NCBI GenBank assembly: GCA_023388675.1
Contig: JAEWFU010000359.1
Coordinates: 1-10,125, forward strand
From: Pseudomonadota bacterium
GTDB taxonomy: Bacteria > Pseudomonadota > Alphaproteobacteria > Rhizobiales > Rhizobiaceae
Length of the DNA stretch: 10,125 nt
Direction: 5' to 3'
Shown piece by piece: positions 1 to 5,244 of the stretch. Positions within the stretch are counted from its first letter, which is position 1. The number at the start of each line of letters is the position of its first letter. Both the position numbers and the translations under genes were made by a program. Under the pieces are notes generated by a model. It was not told the origin of the DNA. It was given only the letters and a program-made list of their open reading frames with translations, and ran no database searches.

Positions 1-268
1 TCTTTGGTGCAAATTTGGGCTTGTCAAAGGTCAAACCGCTGACAAGATAGCGCACCTTGCCGTCTGGCTCCGCGCGCCGCGTTTTCCGGAAGCAGGGGTT
101 TGGGGCAAAGTCGGATTGCGCGGGTCACGAATGGCAGCGCTAGCGCGTGTGACGGGAGTGGTTGTTGATCAATTCTGACGATGCCGGGAGCTATTGCAGG
201 CTCGGCGAGGACTCCTCGAAACGATCGCCCGTCCAACATTCCCGCGGCTGCCGGGGCTGGTTGCCGTT
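1..268. other. Unassigned region upstream of the EIIA gene
   Basis: I recognise no gene here. One + strand frame is open from the window edge to a TGA at 176-178, but its translation resembles nothing I know and has no visible domain. It could be the extreme 3' end of an upstream gene or simply non-coding. In many Rhizobiales the neighbour here is hprK (HPr kinase), but I cannot see an HprK signature. The stretch contains an inverted repeat at 20-46 (listed separately) and a perfect 10-bp palindrome GCGCTAGCGC at 137-146. No convincing terminator or promoter was found. Confidence 0.5.
20..46. repeat. Inverted repeat, 7-bp arms, 13-nt spacer
   Basis: CTTGTCA at 20-26 and TGACAAG at 40-46 are perfect reverse complements separated by 13 nt. 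The arms could form a weak hairpin or a two-site operator. No T-run follows, so it is not an intrinsic terminator. Function is unknown, and a chance match is possible. Confidence 0.35.
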
Positions 269-670
269 ATGATCGGTCTCGTACTTGTCACGCATGGCCG
301 TCTGGCCGAGGAATTTCGCCACGCTGTCGAACACGTGGTCGGCCCCCAGAAGAACTTCGAGACGGTTTCAATCGGTGCTGACGACGATATGGAGCAGCGC
401 CGCACCGATATCGTCGATGCCGTAGCGCGGGCGGATACAGGAACCGGCGTTATCATATTGACCGATATGTTCGGCGGCACGCCTTCGAATCTGGCCATAT
501 CCGTGATGAGCTCCGGCAAGGTCGAGGTAATCGCCGGCGTAAACCTGCCGATGCTGATCAAGCTCACCAGCGTGCGGGCCGGTGACGACATGGCGGCCGC
601 CCTCCAGGAAGGCCAGATGGCGGGCCGTAAGTACATCAATGTCGCCAGCCAGCTTCTGAGCGGTAAATGA
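269..670 (+). CDS. PTS EIIA component, mannose/sorbose family (regulatory EIIA-Man-like)
   Basis: 133-residue protein matching the EIIA domain of the mannose PTS family, a small cytoplasmic protein that accepts phosphate from HPr. The N-terminal strand ends in VTHG, and His9 is the expected phosphorylation site, as His10 is in E. coli ManX. The motif TDMFGGTPSNLA (about 65-76) matches the second conserved family motif, with Asp66 near the active site. No EIIB, EIIC or EIID gene is visible, so a role in regulation rather than sugar uptake is inferred; rhizobia commonly carry such incomplete PTS sets. I chose the ATG at 269 because homology begins exactly there. The frame is open further upstream to a TTG at 194, but those residues look non-homologous. 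The ribosome site is poor (GGGG at 253-256). It overlaps the HPr gene by ATGA. Confidence 0.9.
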   Translation: MIGLVLVTHGRLAEEFRHAVEHVVGPQKNFETVSIGADDDMEQRRTDIVDAVARADTGTGVIILTDMFGGTPSNLAISVMSSGKVEVIAGVNLPMLIKLTSVRAGDDMAAALQEGQMAGRKYINVASQLLSGK

Positions 671-945
671 CCGGCGAAATCAGCAGGGACCTCACGATCG
701 TCAACAAACGCGGGCTGCATGCGCGTGCCTCGGCCCGTTTCGTCCAACTGGTCAGCGGTTACGATGCGGTCGTCGAAGTCGAGAAGGATGGCGTCAAGGT
801 CGGCGGCACCTCCATCATGGGTTTGATGATGCTGGCGGCCAGCCCGGGCTGTGCCATCAGCGTCAGTGCAAGGGGTCCTCAGGCGGCAGAACTGATGGAC
901 GCCCTCGCCGATCTGGTCGCGTCCCGTTTCGGCGAAGAATGCTGA
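667..945 (+). CDS. HPr family phosphocarrier protein
   Basis: 92-residue HPr. HPr carries phosphate from enzyme I (PtsP or PtsI) to EIIA proteins in the cytoplasm. The active-site block RGLHARASARF spans residues 15-25, with His18 as the phosphoacceptor and Arg20 beside it. The regulatory block GTSIMGLMML (about 47-56) contains Ser49, equivalent to the Ser46 phosphorylated by HPr kinase/phosphatase in organisms that have HprK; an hprK gene is expected nearby but not seen. The length is normal for the family. The start codon overlaps the stop of the EIIA gene (ATGA, 667-670), implying translational coupling and balanced production of donor and acceptor. Which paralogue name applies (ptsH or ptsO/npr) cannot be settled from sequence alone. 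Confidence 0.93.
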   Translation: MTGEISRDLTIVNKRGLHARASARFVQLVSGYDAVVEVEKDGVKVGGTSIMGLMMLAASPGCAISVSARGPQAAELMDALADLVASRFGEEC

Positions 946-948
946 CGC

Positions 949-967
949 CCGTGCTTCACATGCACGG
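949..967 (+). terminator. Hairpin just after the HPr gene, possible weak terminator
   Basis: CCGTGC (949-954) and GCACGG (962-967) form a perfect 6-bp GC-rich stem with a 7-nt loop, starting 4 nt after the HPr stop codon. A true U-tract is missing; the sequence continues into ATAAAGATTTCTTTAT. It may be a weak or factor-assisted terminator, or an mRNA 3' end stabiliser. Its loop coincides with the candidate -35 hexamer of the ahcY promoter. Confidence 0.35.
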
Positions 968-983
968 ATAAAGATTTCTTTAT
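955..983 (+). promoter_or_regulatory. Candidate housekeeping-sigma promoter for ahcY
   Basis: TTCACA (955-960) and CTTTAT (978-983) are separated by exactly 17 nt, which fits an alphaproteobacterial sigma-70 type promoter. Transcription would start near 990, giving a leader of about 100 nt. The -10 hexamer forms the right arm of the palindrome listed next, so a bound protein would block RNA polymerase. Assigned by eye only. Confidence 0.45.
968..983. promoter_or_regulatory. 16-bp palindromic operator, SahR-like, upstream of ahcY
   Basis: ATAAAGATTTCTTTAT has arms ATAAAGA (968-974) and TCTTTAT (977-983) around a 2-nt centre. An AT-rich palindrome of this quality stands out in a GC-rich genome and sits about 105 nt before ahcY. 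SahR is an ArsR-family repressor known to control SAM-cycle genes, including ahcY, in several Proteobacteria, and it releases DNA when SAH rises. From memory the site resembles such operators, but I cannot verify the consensus. The overlap with the -10 hexamer fits repression. Confidence 0.5.
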
Positions 984-989
984 GTCCTA

Positions 990-1088
990 TTGCCGCAAAT
1001 GCGGTTTTCTGCTACTCGGCGGGCCAGACTTGCGCGCTGTGTATACACCTCCGAGCGCGCTGATTTCACCGGATTTGGAGTGAACGCC
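990..1088 (+). other. ahcY 5' leader with several small palindromes
   Basis: This is the inferred untranslated leader. It contains a short hairpin CCGC-AAAT-GCGG (993-1004) followed by TTTT (1005-1008), a perfect palindrome GTGTATACAC (1039-1048), and two GCGCGC blocks (1032-1037 and 1055-1060) that could pair around that palindrome. A good ribosome site GGAG (1077-1080) lies 8 nt before the ahcY ATG. I looked for the conserved core of the SAH riboswitch and did not find it. Confidence 0.35.
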
Positions 1089-2486
1089 ATGAGCGCGCAG
1101 GATTATATCGTCGCCGACATTTCGCTTGCGGACTGGGGCCGCAAGGAGATCGAGATCGCTGAAACCGAAATGCCGGGCCTGATGGCCAGCCGCGAGGAAT
1201 TCGGTCAAAGCCAGCCGCTCAAGGGCGCGCGCATCACCGGCTCCCTCCACATGACCATCCAGACCGCCGTGCTGATCGAGACGCTGCAGGCGCTCGGCGC
1301 CGAAGTGCGTTGGGCCTCGTGCAACATCTTCTCGACGCAGGACCATGCTGCAGCGGCCATCGCCGCCGCCGGCACACCGGTCTTCGCGATCAAGGGCGAG
1401 ACGCTGACCCAGTACTGGGAATATACCGACCGCATCTTCCAGTGGGCCGATGGCGGCCTCTCCAACATGATCCTCGACGATGGCGGCGATGCCACCATGT
1501 ACATCCTGATCGGTGCGCGCGCCGAAGCCGGCGAGGATGTGCTGTCCAAGCCGGGCAATGAGGAAGAGGAAATCCTTTTCGCGCAGATCAAAAAGCGCAT
1601 GGAGGCGACGCCCGGCTTTTTCACCAGGCAGCGCGAGGCGATCAAGGGCGTCACCGAAGAGACGACCACCGGCGTGAACCGCCTCTATCAGCTCCAGAAG
1701 AAGGGGCTGCTTCCCTTCCCGGCCATCAATGTCAACGACTCGGTGACAAAGTCGAAGTTCGACAACAAGTATGGCTGCAAGGAATCGCTGGTCGACGGCA
1801 TCCGCCGCGCTACCGACACCATGATGGCCGGCAAGGTTGCAGTGGTCTGTGGCTATGGTGACGTCGGCAAGGGCTCATCCGCTTCGCTGCGTGGCGCAGG
1901 AGCCCGCGTGAAGGTCACCGAAGTCGATCCGATCTGCGCGCTGCAGGCCGCGATGGACGGCTACGAGGTCGTCACGCTCGACGAGGCCGCCTCGACCGCC
2001 GACATCGTCATCACGACGACCGGCAACAAGGACGTCATCACGCTCGACCATATGCGCAAGATGAAGGACATGGCGATCGTCGGCAACATCGGCCACTTCG
2101 ACAACGAGATCCAGGTCGAGGCGCTGCGCAATCTGAAGTGGACCAACGTCAAGCCGCAGGTCGACCTGATCGAGTTTCCGGGTGGCAACCGCATCATCCT
2201 GCTTTCGGAAGGCCGCCTGCTCAATCTCGGCAACGCCACCGGGCACCCGAGCTTCGTGATGTCCGCGTCGTTCACCAATCAGGTGCTGGCGCAGATCGAG
2301 CTTTGGACCAAGGGCGAGCGGTACAAGAACGAGGTCTATGTGCTGCCCAAGCACCTCGATGAGAAGGTCGCCCGCCTGCACCTCGACAAGGTCGGCGCGA
2401 AGCTCACCGAGCTTTCCAGCGAACAGGCTGCCTATATCGGCGTGACGCAGCAAGGCCCGTACAAGCCCGAACACTACCGCTACTGA
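1089..2486 (+). CDS. ahcY: Adenosylhomocysteinase (S-adenosyl-L-homocysteine hydrolase)
   Basis: 465-residue cytoplasmic enzyme that splits S-adenosylhomocysteine into adenosine and homocysteine with bound NAD, removing the product inhibitor of methyltransferases and feeding methionine regeneration. Family signatures are all present: GSLHMT (51-56), the CNIFSTQDH block (78-86), LDDGGD with Asp131, TEETTTG with Glu191, [11 protein letters not shown] with Lys221 and Asp225, the NAD-binding GYGDVGKG (255-262), GHFDNE (335-340), GHPS (385-388) and the C-terminal KPEHYRY. Residues around 150-185 form the insertion typical of the longer bacterial/plant form. The ATG at 1089 is preferred over an in-frame ATG at 990 because homology starts at MSAQDY and GGAG lies 8 nt upstream. 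It is the only gene between the candidate promoter and the strong terminator at 2516-2551, so it is probably monocistronic. Confidence 0.98.
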   Translation: MSAQDYIVADISLADWGRKEIEIAETEMPGLMASREEFGQSQPLKGARITGSLHMTIQTAVLIETLQALGAEVRWASCNIFSTQDHAAAAIAAAGTPVFAIKGETLTQYWEYTDRIFQWADGGLSNMILDDGGDATMYILIGARAEAGEDVLSKPGNEEEEILFAQIKKRMEATPGFFTRQREAIKGVTEETTTGVNRLYQLQKKGLLPFPAINVNDSVTKSKFDNKYGCKESLVDGIRRATDTMMAGKVAVVCGYGDVGKGSSASLRGAGARVKVTEVDPICALQAAMDGYEVVTLDEAASTADIVITTTGNKDVITLDHMRKMKDMAIVGNIGHFDNEIQVEALRNLKWTNVKPQVDLIEFPGGNRIILLSEGRLLNLGNATGHPSFVMSASFTNQVLAQIELWTKGERYKNEVYVLPKHLDEKVARLHLDKVGAKLTELSSEQAAYIGVTQQGPYKPEHYRY

Positions 2487-2490
2487 TTTA

Positions 2491-2498
2491 TTAACCAT
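2491..2498 (+). promoter_or_regulatory. Possible CtrA half-site TTAACCAT
   Basis: The sequence at 2491-2498 exactly matches the TTAACCAT half-site described for the cell-cycle regulator CtrA in alphaproteobacteria. It lies 4 nt after the ahcY stop and about 200 nt before the DivL-like gene. There is no second TTAA at the spacing of the full TTAA-N7-TTAA box. An 8-bp match may be chance, and the strong terminator lies between it and the next gene. Confidence 0.2.
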
Positions 2499-2515
2499 TC
2501 ACCACAATATATTGG

Positions 2516-2551
2516 GGCCGGGCGATTGACTTTATCGCCCGGCCTTTTTTT
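2516..2551 (+). terminator. Strong intrinsic terminator of ahcY
   Basis: GGCCGGGCGAT (2516-2526) and ATCGCCCGGCC (2534-2544) form a perfect 11-bp, GC-rich stem with a 7-nt loop, followed at once by seven T (2545-2551). It starts 30 nt after the ahcY stop codon. This is a textbook rho-independent terminator and separates ahcY from the downstream kinase operon. Confidence 0.95.
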
Positions 2552-2695
2552 GCGCGCCGATCGCCTTCACGGCGATTCGGTCACACGGTACAGTGATGTG
2601 ATTCGTGGCGCTTCCGTTTCCGGTGAGGGGAAACCGAAAGGGTGCGTCCATTCTTGGCGAATCTGGCGCTCGTGCGGCGGAGAGGACATTTGAAG
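2552..2695 (+). promoter_or_regulatory. Upstream region of the DivL-like gene, with GANTC sites
   Basis: This spacer should hold the promoter of the downstream operon. The best hexamer pair I see is TTCACG (2566-2571) and TACAGT (2589-2594), 17 nt apart, which is weak. A hairpin ATCGCC/GGCGAT (2560-2565 / 2571-2576) overlaps it. A second hairpin, GTTTCC/GGAAAC (2616-2621 / 2629-2634), covers part of a GAGGGG sequence. Three GANTC sites, the target of the cell-cycle methylase CcrM, lie at 2574-2578, 2600-2604 and 2659-2663. The ribosome site GGAGAGGA (2679-2686) lies 9 nt before the ATG at 2696. Confidence 0.4.
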
Positions 2696-5239
2696 ATGCC
2701 AGGCGGGCAGCGACTGGATGCGGAGAAATCCGGCACCGGCGACCGGAGCGATTCCAGCGTCGGCGCAGCGGGTTTGCGTGGGCTGCGACGGAAGTTTGTT
2801 GCCGGTCACCTGGCGGCGCTTCTAGGCTCCGTGTGGTCATCCTCGGCGCACGCGCAGGAAAATGCGATCCAGATCGCGACCAAGATTCCCGTCAGCACCA
2901 TGGACGTTATCCAGCTCGCCCTGTTCGCGGGCATTACTGGTGGAGCGATCCTGTCCGCGATCCTGCTGATACGCGAACGTGCCCGCACCGCTGCCGAAAA
3001 CGTGCGGCTGCGCGAGCGGGTCGCCGAAGTCGGCAATGCGCTTCAACGTGCCGAGGCACTGCTGAACCTGAAGGATCAGCGTATCCTCGTCTGGTTCGGC
3101 GACGAACGGAAGCCGGAGCTGGTCGGCTCCCTCTCCCGCGCGGATGCGCCCGAGGACCGCGCTACGTTTCTGGCTTTCGGCAAATGGCTCGCACCGCGCA
3201 GTGCCGCCCGGCTCGAGCGCGCGATCTCCTCCTTGCGGGAGGAAAAACAGACCTTCGATCTCGTCGTCGAGACCAACAAGAGAGCGTTCCTGGAGATACA
3301 GGGACGCATCGCCGCCAGCCATGTCGCAGTACGTTTCCTTACGCTTTCCGATGCGCGGCGCGAACATGCGGAATTGCGCATCGAACATCAGCAACTGCGC
3401 AGCGAGCACGGAACGGTCCTGAAGCTTCTGGATGCGCTCGCGATGCCGGCCTGGCTGCGCGGGGGCGACGGCAGGCTGCAATGGGTGAATGCCGCCTATG
3501 CGCGGGCGGTGGAGGCTGCAAACGCCGCGGCGGCCATCAACGAGAGCCGCGAATTCCTCGGAACCGGCGCGCGTGAGCAGATCGCACGTGATCACCTTTC
3601 GTCTCCCGTCTTCGCGCAACGCCTGTCGACCGTGATCGGCGGCGACCGGCGCATCTTCGCGGTCACGGATGCGGCCGACGGCGAAGGATCCGCCGGGCTG
3701 GCATGCGACGTCAGCGAGGTCGAAACGATCCGCGAGGAGCATGAGCGGACGGTTCGCAGCCATGCAGATACACTCGACCAGCTCAACACTGCGGTCGCGA
3801 TCTTCGATACGGACCAGAAGCTGCGCTTCTTCAACCAGGCCTTCCAGAAGCTCTGGGAGCTCGATCTGTCCTTCCTCGAAAGCCAGCCTGACAACACGCT
3901 TCTGCTCGACAGGCTGCGCAGCGACGGCAAGCTTGCCGAGCAGCCCGAATGGCGCCGCTGGAAGGAGAACCTGCTCGGCGCCTATCGCGCGGTCGAGCCG
4001 CAGGAGCATCTGTGGCACCTTCCCGACGGCCGGACGCTGCGTGTCGTCGCCAATCCGCAGCCTAACGGCGGCGTTACCTGGGTGTTCGAGAACCTCACCG
4101 AGAAGATCAATCTTGAAAGCCGCTACAACACGATCGTACGTGTTCAGGGTGTCACGCTCGACAATCTCGCCGAAGGTGTCGCGGTGTTTGGCCCGGATGG
4201 GCGCGTTCGGCTGTCCAACCCCGCTTTCGCCAACCTGTGGGGTGTGCCCGAGGGGTTGGTGAAGGCTGGAACGCATATCTCGGTGATCCGCGCTGCTTGC
4301 CAGACGCTTGCCAAGGCGAGCCCCTGGAGCGAGCTTGCCGCCACGGTGACCGGCTTCGACGAGGACCGCCAGGACCGCCACGGCCAGGTCGAGCTCAATG
4401 ACGGCAATGTGCTGCGCTTCGCGGTCATCCACCTGCCGAACGGACAGGTGATGACGACCTTCATAGATGTGACGGACAGCGTGAATGTCGAGCGCATGCT
4501 CAAGGACAAGAACGAGGCGCTCGAGCGTGCGGACCAGCTCAAGAACGACTTCGTCCGTCATGTCTCCTATGAACTGCGTTCGCCGCTGACGAGCATCAGC
4601 GGCTTCACCGAACTGCTGGCGCAGGAGACCGCCGGACCGCTCAATCCACGGCAGCGGGATTACGTCGACCACATCGCCTCTTCGTCCTTCGAGCTGGAGA
4701 CGATCGTGGACGATATCCTCGACCTTGCCACCATCGATGCCGGGATCATGGAGCTGGAGATCAGCGAGGTCGTCATCGAGCGCACGGTGCGCTCTGCCGC
4801 CGACCTCGTCGCCGAGCGGCTGCGCGACCATTCGATCGCGCTCGACATCGTCTTGGAACAGGCCCCGGCTTCATTCCATGCGGACGAGAACCGCATCCGC
4901 CAGATACTGTTCAACCTGCTCAGCAACGCTGCCAACTACGCGCCGGAAGGATCGACGATCCGGCTGGCCTGCATGCGCGATCCGACGGGTATCGCCTTCA
5001 GGGTTCATGATGACGGACCCGGTATCCCGGCCGATGTGCTCGACGGAATCTTTCGTCGCTTCGAGCCGCATGCCAATGGCGGCCGCCAGCGCGGCGCCGG
5101 GCTTGGACTGTCGATCGTGAAGAGCTTTGTCGAGCTGCATGACGGTTCGATCGAGATCGATACCGGCGAGGGCCGCGGCACGACGGTCATCTGCCGCTTC
5201 CCCATGGCGCCGGAAGGATTCCGGGAGGCGGCGGAATAG
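2696..5239 (+). CDS. divL: DivL-like multi-PAS sensor kinase with Tyr in place of the phosphoacceptor His
   Basis: 847-residue membrane-anchored kinase-like protein. It has a hydrophobic, signal-like stretch (about 34-54, ending SSAHAQ), a clear transmembrane helix (about 69-92), a coiled coil (about 94-125), then three or four PAS-like modules (roughly 127-217, 244-347, 356-469, 480-594; the last two are clearest), a DHp helix pair (about 614-682) and a HATPase domain (about 722-838). The H-box reads HVSYELRSPL, so Tyr625 (codon 4568-4570) occupies the histidine position. This is the signature of Caulobacter DivL, which modulates CckA under DivK control in the CtrA cell-cycle pathway. The ATP site looks intact: FNLLSNAANYAP (N-box), DDGPGIP (G1), GAGLGLS (G2). 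I chose the ATG at 2696, with GGAGAGGA 9 nt upstream. An in-frame GTG at 2642 would add 18 residues. First gene of the operon; 5 nt separate it from the next. Confidence 0.85.
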   Translation: MPGGQRLDAEKSGTGDRSDSSVGAAGLRGLRRKFVAGHLAALLGSVWSSSAHAQENAIQIATKIPVSTMDVIQLALFAGITGGAILSAILLIRERARTAAENVRLRERVAEVGNALQRAEALLNLKDQRILVWFGDERKPELVGSLSRADAPEDRATFLAFGKWLAPRSAARLERAISSLREEKQTFDLVVETNKRAFLEIQGRIAASHVAVRFLTLSDARREHAELRIEHQQLRSEHGTVLKLLDALAMPAWLRGGDGRLQWVNAAYARAVEAANAAAAINESREFLGTGAREQIARDHLSSPVFAQRLSTVIGGDRRIFAVTDAADGEGSAGLACDVSEVETIREEHERTVRSHADTLDQLNTAVAIFDTDQKLRFFNQAFQKLWELDLSFLESQPDNTLLLDRLRSDGKLAEQPEWRRWKENLLGAYRAVEPQEHLWHLPDGRTLRVVANPQPNGGVTWVFENLTEKINLESRYNTIVRVQGVTLDNLAEGVAVFGPDGRVRLSNPAFANLWGVPEGLVKAGTHISVIRAACQTLAKASPWSELAATVTGFDEDRQDRHGQVELNDGNVLRFAVIHLPNGQVMTTFIDVTDSVNVERMLKDKNEALERADQLKNDFVRHVSYELRSPLTSISGFTELLAQETAGPLNPRQRDYVDHIASSSFELETIVDDILDLATIDAGIMELEISEVVIERTVRSAADLVAERLRDHSIALDIVLEQAPASFHADENRIRQILFNLLSNAANYAPEGSTIRLACMRDPTGIAFRVHDDGPGIPADVLDGIFRRFEPHANGGRQRGAGLGLSIVKSFVELHDGSIEIDTGEGRGTTVICRFPMAPEGFREAAE
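4363..4380 (+). repeat. Exact 9-bp tandem duplication inside the kinase gene
   Basis: GGACCGCCA occurs twice in direct succession (4363-4371 and 4372-4380), within the last PAS-like module. It keeps the reading frame and encodes a polar DEDRQDRHGQ stretch that is probably a surface loop. It may be a small replication-slippage duplication. Confidence 0.5.
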
Positions 5240-5244
5240 CGTTC

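Noticed and set aside
137..146. GCGCTAGCGC palindrome as an operator
   Set aside because: A perfect 10-bp palindrome made largely of GCGC is expected by chance in such GC-rich DNA, and nothing around it supports a function.
24..239. 71-codon open frame on the - strand near the left edge
   Set aside because: No recognisable domain, no ribosome site, and it overlaps the upstream region of the EIIA gene; open frames of this size are common by chance at this GC content.
194..268. N-terminal extension of the EIIA protein from a TTG at 194
   Set aside because: The extra 25 residues look non-homologous, while the family's first strand starts exactly at the ATG at 269.
990..1088. N-terminal extension of AhcY from an in-frame ATG
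   Set aside because: The 33 extra residues do not resemble the family, the ATG at 1089 has GGAG at the right distance, and the predicted transcription start is near 990.
946..1088. SAH riboswitch upstream of ahcY
   Set aside because: The region has GC-rich pairs and a GAGCGCGCTG stretch, but the conserved core order of the SAH riboswitch was not found.
2642..2695. GTG at 2642 as the start of the DivL-like protein
   Set aside because: Possible, but its GAGGGG lies 11 nt upstream and partly within a hairpin, while the ATG at 2696 has GGAGAGGA at 9 nt; kept as an alternative only.
2605..3576. 323-codon + strand frame overlapping the start of the kinase gene
   Set aside because: Arginine-rich out-of-frame shadow with no domain; the kinase frame carries the membrane helix and PAS modules.
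2837..4831. 664-codon open frame antisense to the DivL-like gene
   Set aside because: Mirror of the strong codon bias of the real gene; no recognisable domain, and the + strand product is an unambiguous kinase.
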